From Bondarzewia mesenterica (lineage: Eukaryota > Basidiomycota > Agaricomycetes > Russulales > Bondarzewiaceae), in the NCBI GenBank assembly GCA_004802705.1, contig SGPL01000389.1, positions 1 through 31,707 on the forward strand: a DNA stretch of 31,707 nt. Direction: 5' to 3'. Each line of letters opens with the position of its first letter. Position 1 is the stretch's first letter. The translations under genes were made by a program, and so were the position numbers. The notes under the pieces are model-generated. The model did no database searches. It had not been told where the DNA came from and saw only the letters and a program-made list of their open reading frames with translations. This document shows, one piece after another, positions 21,865 through 30,773 of this stretch.

Positions 21865-22762
21865 CTATGAAGCCCATGGCAAGGCCTCGATCTCCCCAGT
21901 CCCTGCGACTACGGCGGCCAAAGCGTCGCCCATCCATTCTTCACCATCCCTCCACTTGCCTGCCAATCCCCACCTCTTGACGACCTGAACGGCGTCTTCC
22001 ACGCGGCGATCGACCTCCAGCGTCTGACAAAGATCTTCGTCGTCAATATCTACATACCCTCCCTGGAGGTCGTACAAATTGTAACCGATAAGCTCCGATA
22101 GATTCGATTCGAGTGTCTGCCGCGTGGGAGACCACCGCGGATAGGCCGCCATCGCACGAAGGATGGAGGCGTAGACGGCAGTGGGTTGGGGTACGAGCAG
22201 GGTTCGAGAAGTGGGTGATGGAAGTGATGTGATGCGAGGTAGGAGGTCAAGCTCAGATTCAGTATATGAGGCGAAAGAAAGGGGCAGTAGAATGAGGTAT
22301 TGGACGAGACCGAGGGATGTCGAGCGGGTGAGACGGTGTAGGCGTCCCTTGCTAAAGAAATCCCCGCTGGACTTAACAAGAATGGGAGCCGGTGGAGATA
22401 GTGGCAGGCCCATGTCCGAGAGAATTTTAGACGCTGATTCGAGCTCATCGTCAGGAATCAGGTAGTGGTAATGCTAACCCCCTAACAGTGTCAACAGATT
22501 TAACAGAAAACAAAATGACGGCGCAGCTCACGGTAAGCATCACTGGTACACCCATTCGCCTAAACAAAAGCGTTCCCCACTCTATGAGCTGAACTCCTGC
22601 GGTTTGCAACCGATGTAACGCTTTATCGACGAGCTCTTCGGGTGTTTCATTCAACCTCTCGTCCTCGACGTTGACATTAGCATCTTTGATAGGATGGTTG
22701 GAATCCGAATTGCGCAGAAATAGCGACGTAGGAGATATGGAGATTGTCTGTGTAGTAGACAT
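21865..22762 (-). CDS. Conserved fungal protein of unknown function, possible nucleotidyltransferase-like fold
   Basis: Two exons, 22532-22762 and 21865-22473, are joined across a 58-nt GT-AG intron (phase 0) and predict 279 residues. The N-terminal third has a helix (EELVDKALHRL), then IEWGTLLFRRMGVPVML and LIPDDELESASKIL. The rest has HRLTRSTS, LLVPQPTAVYASILRAM, ELIGYNLYD and EWMGDALAAVVAGTGEIEAL. I recall this pattern from multicopy hypothetical proteins of agaricomycetes. The order helix, WG...GVP...V/IPD resembles substrate-side parts of nucleotidyltransferase-fold proteins, but the catalytic G-S / D-x-D signature is not visible, so any activity is doubtful. The start at 22762 was chosen over an in-frame ATG at 22858 because the extra 32 residues are low-complexity. 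No break was found. Confidence 0.75.
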
Positions 22763-23229
22763 GGTGGTCCAGGATAAAGAGTTGCTGTAGGGGTTGCTGT
22801 ATAATGGCGGGTTGTGTTGGCGGTGCAATTGGGCGGCGACCGCCTGCGAAACGCTCAAACTCTAAATAGGTTTCACAGCGGTGCTTACCGTGATTTTTAC
22901 TTTCCTTGCTTGTGCTTTGCTTATTTTCATATGAATCTTTCTGGATCCAGTACATATCTCCTTCCCAAACACACATATTGTTTCCCATCTCGAGCGTCCT
23001 CTGTACAAGAAGAGACATGAAGTCAGTGTACATACGATGGATATGATGATCAGACCGGATTGGCGCGGACTTTCAAATTGAGTAGGCTGCGCTCAATCCA
23101 GCGCTCAATCGGGCTCAATCGCTTCAATCGCTCACGAGTCACTGATAACTTCGCAATGACTATGTCTCCTGTGTATCCACGATGCTTCATCTACACGACC
23201 TGCTGTCGTGCATTTCGATGAAATCCTTT
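22763..23229. other. Gene-free stretch
   Basis: No recognisable gene. A short local repeat of the word GCGCTCAATC/GGCTCAATCG occurs near 23090-23130. Confidence 0.4.
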
Positions 23230-23514
23230 TCATCTTGCTTGCTCTAGATTTTAGTGTTCCTCATTAGCAGGATCTTTCGCGAGTCGTCACACACCGGTAT
23301 GTGTGCGCCGAATCGGTGAGTACAAATCGAACCATCATATGGAGTGGAGGTGAAGATATGAGATTAGAAAGATGGACGAGAGGAGGAAAGCGGGTGAGAT
23401 CGTCAAGCCGAACAGAAACCGGCAAAAAGAAAAGAAAAAGGGGAAAAAACGACAAGGACAAGAAAGATAAAATAGAAATTGATATGCGTCTCCTCAGGCC
23501 TCCTCTTCCCCTAC
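23230..23514 (-). other. Conserved 3' tail of zinc-finger copy D
   Basis: This contains the 20-nt family motif, the T-rich tract (A-rich on the plus strand) and, further out, GTGAGTACAAATC (23311-23323) and GCTTGCTCT near 23240, in the same order as in copy A's tail. Confidence 0.6.
23398..23417 (-). promoter_or_regulatory. Shared 3' UTR motif, copy D
   Basis: The minus strand reads TTCTGTTCGGCTTGACGATC, identical to copy A over all 20 nt, and lies 98 nt after the stop. Confidence 0.65.
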
Positions 23515-24777
23515 TTAACCATCCATCGCGACGCTGACCATCTTTTTCAGACAAATTTGATTTTTCAGATGCCTCCGCATGGAGTCTTCCCTCCCGAACC
23601 TCCTTCCACAGTGCCCGCACGCATATTCTCCCTTACAATCAGGATGCCTGTGCAGCTTTGTCTTCTTGATATGTCGTCGGGTCTCGCGCGGTGAGCTCAA
23701 CAGTTTGTCACATCCTGGCATCTCGCAACGATACTTCCCACTCGCCTCTCTCCTGAGCGCCGCAACGGCCATCCTCTGTGTCTCCTCATGTGCCCTCGCG
23801 CTTGGACTCATCTCTGCTACCTCGTCGTTGCTCTCATCCTCGCTATTGTCCTCGTCGTCCGCTGTGTTTGGTGAACTGCGTGGCCCTGCCGTCTGCGATG
23901 AGACAGCATCGGGGGCCTGACGGTGAGCGAGGACAGAGTCCTTGCTCGTGCGGTTCCTGGTTATCTCGTTGTTGGTTCGCAGGGTCTCGTTGACCCTATG
24001 CTTGTGGACCGTGGCTCTCCGCTTGGTGGTCCTAGCCATCGGGGGCTCCCATACTATCCAGACATAGTGGACCGGCTGCTCCAACTGCTGTGCATCCTCA
24101 TCCTCCGTCCTTTTCCTCTTCTTCGTTGACTGGCTTGCTGGTGTTTGAGAAAACTCTGTCGAAGGGTGGCTAACGGCCGGCCTGATTGGATCGTGGATAA
24201 TAGGTGTGGTGAATACGAAACGCGACGGAGAGGTGGAGAGTAAAATTGACTGATGGTTTGAGTCACCTGTAAGCGCGCCAAACGCGCCGTCAACAGGTGT
24301 GGGGATCTCGTAATAGAGTCGGGGACTGGGGAACAGTGGATGAGAATTTATTCGTTGGGATGTGGGCTCCGTCGGGAGTGGACCAGAGGCCCGTTTGTAC
24401 GGTGTCGACATTNTGCATGACGGGAATTTTCGCCNCCACTAACATTNTTGTCGGCGAANGGATGAGGTGGGTCCGGTTNTGCGTGATCCAATCCTTGGCT
24501 CAAATTCAGTGGCTCAGAGACGAGGANCGTTGGTGCCTCATCCTGAAGACGCAAAAAGGTTAGTGGCACAGTCCGTATAGAGGAATATGTGACNCACAGT
24601 GTTGTTCGGCTGATGCCATTGTCCGAGTCCTAACATTAAGGCCTCGATGTCGTTGTCATCAACGCCAGCNAGCGCGTCTTGATCGTTCCATGGAGCNGCG
24701 GTGTACATGTTACCGCTGAAGTTCCAATCGATGTTGGAGACGACGGGNAAGCTAGNGTCGANGTTGTTTACGTNCAT
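23515..24777 (-). CDS. C2H2 zinc-finger protein, paralog D (frame conflicts, N-containing)
   Basis: Exon 1 (24598-24777, 60 codons) contains a D-W-N-F-S stretch. The intron is 24543-24597 (55 nt, same length and place as in copy C). Exon 2 ends at 23515. From about 24315 the frame is open and carries a basic region (KKRKRTEDED), the central block ending AVSSQTAG, an acidic run (EDNSEDESNDE) and the zinc-finger pair C-x4-C-x12-H-x6-H plus C-x2-C-x12-H-x5-C. Between the exon 2 start and there, family similarity passes through three frames. One change falls among Ns at 24413-24434 and may be a sequence artefact. The other, near 24311-24325, has no N close by and may be real. It could be a recent pseudogene or an intact gene in poor sequence. 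The start matches copy C in position and context. Confidence 0.65.
23981..23997 (-). repeat. Inverted repeat inside zinc-finger copy D
   Basis: AGGGTCTCGTTGACCCT has 6-bp perfect arms and a 5-nt loop, at the same codons as the 19-nt inverted repeats of copies A and C. Confidence 0.65.
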
Positions 24778-24865
24778 TCTGTCGTTCANGAGATTGGGAG
24801 GCAAATCTGATGGGAATGGATGTCTGGAGAGTGTTAATGAGGAAGGAGAGCTANGCTCNGAGGTC

Positions 24866-25035
24866 CTCTATTTATGCTCGTTGCTCTCTNTCATTTTGNT
24901 ATNCCCTTTCTCTCCNNTAANNTNTTCGTCTTTGATATGTTGAAACATGNGCCGTCCCACTNTCTCCTTCAATGGCGCTTTGGCTTCTTAATTTCCGGGA
25001 CAGGACAATAGTACCATGGGCGTTACTTTNTTCAC
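24866..25035 (-). promoter_or_regulatory. Promoter module of zinc-finger copy D
   Basis: CATAAATAG on the minus strand (24866-24874) is followed by GAGGACC, like copy C's TATA region. The block at 24963-25035 carries TTGTCCTGTCCCG and GAAGCCAAAGCGCCATTGAA on the minus strand, aligned with copies A and C. Confidence 0.55.
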
Positions 25036-26089
25036 NAATCGGGAATCTTTGNCCNGNNTTTTCCCAGGCCAATGTGCCCCCCCTCGATTTCATAGTCTAT
25101 TGCATGACACCAGTGTATACCTTGACANTGAGGATAAAGTGTGCTTACCGCCATNGTTGCTGGTGGCCCCATCGTAGTCGGGTGATGGCTGTCCGCAGCA
25201 CATGGCGAAGTCACCCCGACGGCCAATCTCTAGACGGGCCTCGAGTGTCTTCCTCTGTGGTTNGTGCCNACGAACGTGGCACTGTTANGATACGTCAACA
25301 GCTCAGCGCTCATCCAATTGCTCAGCGTTCAGCAACGAAGCCAGTGGGTCACCATGAAATGAAACTGCCTCTTATTCGTTCCGCGAAGGCGCCGATGACT
25401 TTGGAAATCAATCGTCTTTTTGCACTGCGTCTGCTAGGAGAATNACTTTGTGNTTCTTGATTTTTGAGGCAAAAACGACGTCTTTGCCCAACAGACTCTG
25501 AGTTATGAGAAGCATGTGAGTGTGCGACCATTTCTGAGCGTTACCACAAATGAGTGCGCTATAATCTGTTATTCTGTCCTTTTTCCCCCGAAAAAAATGA
25601 GGCTATTGGAATATCGATAGCGAGGACAAATGCGCTCGGAAAATCGCCNACTGACGACACAGTGCCCGGCAGGATGGCTCTGTTCCTACTNCGTCGGATC
25701 GGGGTGAATGCTTGNATGCTATGNATACGTATTTGTCACNAAAAACGTTGTTTTGAGATAGACGTGTCCGGTTTCAACTCAAAGTTGATTACCTGCCCAA
25801 GAGGAGATGCATATATTGCTGTTCCGGCTCGCCGACNGTTCTATNTCCAATCTGAGNGNCGCNGAGNCTGCGNATNNCTTGAACATGACTGTAGAAACAT
25901 ATGCCATNNGCCGTCGTNTTNGGCATTCACACTCATTAGGATCCAGACATATTAGGAGCGAAGCCCCGAGGCCATCCAAAGAAGTTCGTACGTGCACATN
26001 ATAGCTCANTTATNTACNNCCCAACTTCCGCNCTTCCAAGTTGNTTCCAAACAANCGAATACTGAAGCACCCTTTCAAAATCTCTGTGT

Positions 26090-26132
26090 TTTCCTTGCTT
26101 GCATATCTTCCGATGCTCCTTCCACCGTGTCA
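26090..26132 (-). other. Possible MYND zinc-finger C-terminal fragment
   Basis: After an acceptor-like TATCACAG the minus strand reads VTRWKEHRKICKQ, which resembles the last part of a MYND finger (W-x2-H-x3-C). The upstream Cys pairs of a MYND finger are not visible in the N-rich sequence, so this is a weak call. Confidence 0.2.
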
Positions 26133-27246
26133 CTGTGATAATATAGTCGATACTAGTCTTAAACTTCCAACTCGGCGTGTGGAGGGCGGAGGATCAACGA
26201 GGCCCACATTGCCATCCCACTTCTATGGTTCGGGGAGTCGGGANGCAACNANNNAACACCAACAGATCGCCGTTCCTCCGACCCAATAGAAATGGGACAT
26301 TGCCAACGGCAGACTTCTCCGTTCCGCAACGAGACTCGANAAAGCGTGAGTACGATGAACGGGCGTTGAATCCCGATTNNCNTTCTCTGACGCNNNNCAN
26401 ANCATTCCGANGAAAGTGNGANGGNAGAAANNTANTGNGGAAANTCTGAGNTCGACANNNNAAAATAAGAAGGGTGGTNGNTTGGAGGACGCAAGAACAG
26501 GACANGGCGTTCGTCCAACCACTTCAGGCNAGCANGNCNATCGNNGAGANGGAATNTCNTGTCGANAGGATACATCCGCNNGNTTCTCGGTCGACAGTGA
26601 TAGTNNTGANCTANANNNANTAAAACATCGGCGATCACGAGCATATAATGAGGCAAATCCAGTCTGAGCACGTACGCATGTGCTTCGATCGCCGTTACAC
26701 AGNCCCATTTCTNNGTNCNTTGTGTCCATCGAAGCTTCTTGCCACGGGNGTATGCATCCCCGCCTGAGTCGATCGGATGGCCTGGGACNACGTATGAGTA
26801 ATACAATGAACACTGCACTCACGTATGATTGNCANAACGGAGGCACGCACCGAGTTCCATGGCCTCTTATTTCAGAAGGTACNTCCAAACGAATGCAGAC
26901 GAGTGAGATAATGCGTCATGCCAAACCCGCAACCCAACAACTCGGNAACTCTGAAAGTNCAACTCCGACAAGCTTCGCGTTCACCGCCGATTCAGCGCTC
27001 AGTAGCGAATTAAAAAAAAAAGCAGCCNNCCGTCGAACGGACGGGCAAAGCATGGTCTCTACNGGAGAANGNGATGGGAAAGCTNTNCAAACGAGAGANG
27101 GAGGGCATGCACGCTCGCCGGCGGAGTTTAGGAGAAACTCGTCAGGCTTCAGGACCACAANTACAGCGCAATCCGCCGAGCGTGGTGAGGTGGCACTCCT
27201 GTCATGCGAGCCGCGCACCCANGATAAGAGCAANGGGGTGCTTAGC

Positions 27247-27266
27247 GCAATGCAATGCAATGCAAT
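27247..27266 (+). repeat. (GCAAT)4 microsatellite
   Basis: Four perfect pentanucleotide copies. Confidence 0.8.
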
Positions 27267-27447
27267 CTCCGACAAAGGAGAAGTGACTTGACCCAGGATC
27301 TATAGCAAGCCATTCATCCATCTCCGCGGGCCATCGTGCATCGGTGCCACAAACANGCGNGCAAAGCACGCCTTTCCCGGAAACAAAGTGGGGAGCGTCG
27401 AACNCAATNGTGCCATCGCNNACGCGCGCGCGTTGCTGGGCTTTGGC

Positions 27448-27564
27448 GGCCAAAGCGTCTGGGAAAAGNGTCAGCAGGACGGANNTTGTGGAGTCTGGAA
27501 GACAAAGGAAGGCGAAGAGGGCACGCGGAGGTCCGAGATGNAGGAAAGNGTAGAGGATATAAAT
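27448..27564 (+). promoter_or_regulatory. Promoter remnant of zinc-finger copy E
   Basis: GGCCAAAGCGTC (27448-27459) matches the shared upstream block of copies A, C and D, but the neighbouring TTGTCCTGTCCCG word is missing. A TATA box (TATAAAT, 27558-27564) lies about 100 nt before the ATG. Confidence 0.5.
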
Positions 27565-27664
27565 GGGGGCTGGCTTTCGTCCTCCCACACCNACACTCGA
27601 CACTCGAGACGTCGTATCTGCGCTTGCCTCCTNCGCTCGATTGACGCTGACTCNCTTGCTTATC

Positions 27665-29005
27665 ATGAACGCTTACGNCTACTCCCCGAACGACCGCTTC
27701 GAATATCCTCTCGCGTCCCCCGCCAACACNATGGACGATTTTCTCAACAACATAGACGCNAACGAGTATGACAATGTGATGCGGGATATCGAGCAGTGGT
27801 CTANCGCNAACAAGGTGAGCCANATACCCTCCAGCACTGGCCGTGCNANNNCACTCACTTTTNNACGTCGTCAGGATCAGGCGACACCACCGCTNGAAGT
27901 CCCCAACTTCGACGAGNGNCTTGATTTGAACATAGCNTGGAACCANGGACAGACCTTCTCCCCGTCGTACACCTATCCTTTCACGGACAATNACTTCNAC
28001 AACGTCGAGCCCTCGACCGAATGGAACTTGGCAATGGGACCGAGCGACGTTTGGACCGGCTCGACNGAGTCCATCGCAGGCACTCAGCCGCAATTGGCTG
28101 TCCCCGATTCTCTGTCCGCTTACGGCCTTCTCCCGTCCATCGGCAGTGTGCTGGACATCCCGGCGGACCGCTCATGTTNTCAGTTTCCCTTTCATTCGTC
28201 NTCCGANTCCACCTGCTCCTGCTCCTCGGCCTCCCCGGCCTCGTCCTTCTCNTCCACCTCGTTCACCCTGAACTCCGACCCAAGTGTTCACATGCCGGTC
28301 ACGACGGTTTTGAGCAATCCTGCNGAAGGNATCACTTGGATGGAGCCGGAGACTCCAGGAATGTGGACAGAGGCGTATTCACAGAAGAGGAAGCGAATTG
28401 ATGACGAGGACGTGCTACCCGAGTCTGCGAAGTCCATTGAGTACATCTCAATGGCGACAGAGCCTCAGACAGGCAGAGTCACCAAGCGCCGAGCAAAGGT
28501 CGGCGATACCAAGAGCTCAAAGCCTGAGATCCAATCACGTAGGGAAGAGGAGACCCTATGGTCAATCAACGTCACAACCGAGAACCACGCTAGCGAGGAC
28601 AGAGTCCTCGCTCGCGACCGAATGCCCGATGCTGTTCCGCTGCAGACAGCAGGGTCGCATATTCCACCCAAGATCAAAGGACCAGAGATGATGGATGACA
28701 AAGCGCGATTGCACGCGACGATCGTCGCCACAGCTCTGTCTCAGCTGAAGGACGTACACGGCAGATGGCCTTGCACGATGCCCGGCTGCAAGGCCAAAGA
28801 CCTAGGATCAGAGCGCGAGGCCGAACGCCACATCCTGACCGTCAAAGACCACCAGCTCCCCGGCCGTCTCCCCCCGCACGTCTGCGACTTCTGTCACGAA
28901 CGGTTCACGCGGAGCGATGCCCTGAAGAGGCACGTCCACCAGCGTCGCTGTCCGGTGCTCAAGAAAGAAAGCGGGCCCGTGTTCATCCATTACGTGAGTG
29001 GGTAG
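27665..29005 (+). CDS. C2H2 zinc-finger protein, paralog E
   Basis: The predicted protein has 426 residues. Exon 1 is 27665-27814 (50 codons), the intron 27815-27874 (60 nt, phase 0, GTGAGCC donor as in the other copies) and exon 2 27875-29005, ending in TAG. The frame stays open despite several Ns. In order: N-terminus; a linker with a Ser/Cys-rich stretch near 28190-28260; a basic segment (QKRKRIDDED); the central block (ASEDRVLARDRMPDAVPLQTAG); and a zinc-finger pair, C-x4-C-x13-H-x6-H followed by C-x2-C-x12-H-x5-C. The first finger is one residue longer than in copies A, C and D, and the linker is the most diverged, so this is probably an older duplicate. A nuclear DNA-binding role is inferred from the fingers and basic region. 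Confidence 0.8.
   Translation: MNAYXYSPNDRFEYPLASPANXMDDFLNNIDXNEYDNVMRDIEQWSXXNKVSXIPSSTGRXXXLTFXRRQDQATPPXEVPNFDEXLDLNIXWNXGQTFSPSYTYPFTDNXFXNVEPSTEWNLAMGPSDVWTGSXESIAGTQPQLAVPDSLSAYGLLPSIGSVLDIPADRSCXQFPFHSXSXSTCSCSSASPASSFXSTSFTLNSDPSVHMPVTTVLSNPXEXITWMEPETPGMWTEAYSQKRKRIDDEDVLPESAKSIEYISMATEPQTGRVTKRRAKVGDTKSSKPEIQSRREEETLWSINVTTENHASEDRVLARDRMPDAVPLQTAGSHIPPKIKGPEMMDDKARLHATIVATALSQLKDVHGRWPCTMPGCKAKDLGSEREAERHILTVKDHQLPGRLPPHVCDFCHERFTRSDALKRHVHQRRCPVLKKESGPVFIHYVSG
28540..28558 (+). repeat. Weakened inverted repeat inside zinc-finger copy E
   Basis: TAGGGAAGAGGAGACCCTA keeps only 5-bp arms (TAGGG/CCCTA) at the site of the 19-nt inverted repeat of copies A and C. Confidence 0.5.
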
Positions 29006-29087
29006 AGACGACACCGCACCTCGTTCCGCTTCCTTCTCACTGCTCTTGTGGTTTTCTCTTTCCTTTTTTTCGTTTTTTTTGGCCAGT

Positions 29088-29107
29088 TTCTGTTTGGTTG
29101 ATCGATC
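29088..29107 (+). promoter_or_regulatory. Shared 3' UTR motif, copy E
   Basis: TTCTGTTTGGTTGATCGATC lies 83 nt after the stop and after a T-rich tract. It is the most diverged of the five. Confidence 0.55.
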
Positions 29108-29579
29108 TCGCCATGATTTCCTTGATCCCTTCTGATTCGCATCAGATTTACGTCCCTATCGTCGCCAGACGATCATGACATGTGTACTCACTTATACGAT
29201 CCACAATATATATATATCAAAATGAACCCAGCACGTCCATGGCGGCCTCTATCTTCTCGAGTTCGTCGCATGGGAGTCTGACTTGTGCAAGATGCGGGTA
29301 CCAGTCCAAGACTCCAAGTCGAGGAAGCTAAAGTCAGGACAAGACTGATAAACCGGCCGACATGATTGAAGTCGACAGTCTGCAGACGAGACGAGAACAA
29401 TTGAGGCCCCGTGACAGGCGCGAGTCACGGTAACTCCTACATAGTAGGGGCCGGCCGCCGGGGAGGGCCGGGGCTACATGCAACTGCGCCACCATCTGCG
29501 CTCCATCATCCGACTGAGCATTCGTCTAGGCGCGAAACATATGCATCCCCTCTCCCATCCAACCCACACCCACTCCACA
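29108..29579. other. Intergenic region between copy E and the NTase gene
   Basis: Holds a short (AT)n run near 29204-29217 and a strongly GC-rich patch at about 29447-29475 just before the NTase gene. No TATA box is seen for that gene. Confidence 0.4.
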
Positions 29580-30518
29580 ATGTCTATTCCAAAATTTGAC
29601 GAAATGCGCGAACGCCTGCTCCCGATCTGGCAGGACAAGGAGTACGCACGCGACATCCTCTGGGCCGGGATCTTCGGCTCGGTCGCGCGCAACCGCGCCC
29701 ACGCAGCTTCCGACGTCGACGTCCTCATCGTGCTGAAAGCGCACGAACGTGAGTCCCGCTCGCTTCCCAGAGTCCCAGAGTCCCCGTGTCCGTGTCCGTG
29801 CCCACGTCGAAGTCTTTGATCAGGGCTCGCCGACGCGTGCGCGCGCGAACTCGATCGCGTCATGTGCATCTGGCAAGGGGCCCCGACTGGGCTTGGGGCC
29901 ACGTCCGCCTCGAAGCGCTCCTCTCGAGCCGCACCGTCTACGGAAACCGCCGAGACGTCGAGCACCTCCGCCTGCAGGCGATGACCTTCCTCCAGGACGG
30001 CCTCGCGCGGCTCGACGCTATCGCCGAAGCGGTCGAACGGATCAAAAGACAGGTCGGCGGGATACGAACGTACGAGGTGAGTCACTCGTCAGACTTTGTT
30101 GATGCGTCGCTGCTGCACCCGATTTCTTTTCCTTTTTTTTAATAAGAATTTCATCGAGCCCGCGCAGGCGCCTGCAAGACGGGAGTGCATCCAGGCGCTC
30201 GGGAGGATCACCACGTTGCTGGATATTCAGCCGTTGCACCATCCCATCCGGACCATGCTCGTCATCCTGGCGTTCGAATCTGCCGATCGAGTCCGCACCT
30301 TACTAGCTGATGTCGATGAACGCCCGATAGCACCGGTGTGGAGGAAGGTATGGGATCACGTCCAGCCGACCTCGATCACCATGTGGGCGTCTGATGCCGG
30401 GTGCGCCGTGGGTGGACGCTCCTACATACGGCATATGCTGGCATCGAAGAGACTGGCAGACACGTTTGAGGAAGGGGGTGTGGTTGATGATAGTATGTAC
30501 GCAGAGATTGTTCGATGA
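29580..30518 (+). CDS. Minimal nucleotidyltransferase (MNT/MntA-like) with HEPN/HepT-like C-terminal half
   Basis: Three exons: 29580-29748, 29824-30076 and 30147-30518, with 75-nt and 70-nt GT-AG introns. Exon 1 encodes GIFGSVARNRAHAASDVDVL, the complete G-S-x-A-R ... D-x-D active-site signature of minimal nucleotidyltransferases, which transfer a nucleotide to a partner protein or small molecule. The second half looks helical; DAIAEAVERIKRQVGGIRTY followed by an R-R-E-C-I-Q-A-L stretch resembles the N-terminal helices of HepT/DUF86 HEPN proteins, though no R-x4-6-H motif is visible. Exon 2 begins in frame 3 and family-like sequence continues in frame 2 after a GGGG-CCCC run (29877-29884), where one base seems to be missing. 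This could be a homopolymer error or a real break. In bacteria MntA silences the HepT toxin by adenylylation; whether that applies here is unknown. The DNA looks GC-rich compared with its surroundings. Introns show it is adapted to a eukaryote. Confidence 0.7.
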
Positions 30519-30773
30519 TCCGTTACATCCTAGCAATCAAAGTGAAATGGCACTTATTACTATTAGTCGGAGAGAGCGTACAAAGTACTCTTGGTAGGAA
30601 AGGCTGTGCACTGCGTGATCTACTGTACAAGAATCATCCTCACATTAATCTCAGCAACCGTGACTGTGTACATGATGGTGTTCTCTAACCCCCCTCCTGA
30701 CCAATCTCCCCTGCCAATGCCAACTCTACCATCAAAACAACTGGATGCTGCCTTGCCCTCGCAGCTGCACCCC

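Larger units (their letters stand above)
25036..27440. other. Low-quality, gene-poor stretch with many Ns
   Basis: Single Ns occur throughout and peak around 26235-26600, so frames cannot be trusted. Several frames look open only because N codons are not read as stops. Apart from a MYND-like peptide near 26090-26132 I recognise nothing. Confidence 0.5.

Noticed and set aside
26159..26888. Long minus-strand frames in the N-rich block
   Set aside because: They stay open largely because N-containing codons are not read as stops; no domain is visible.
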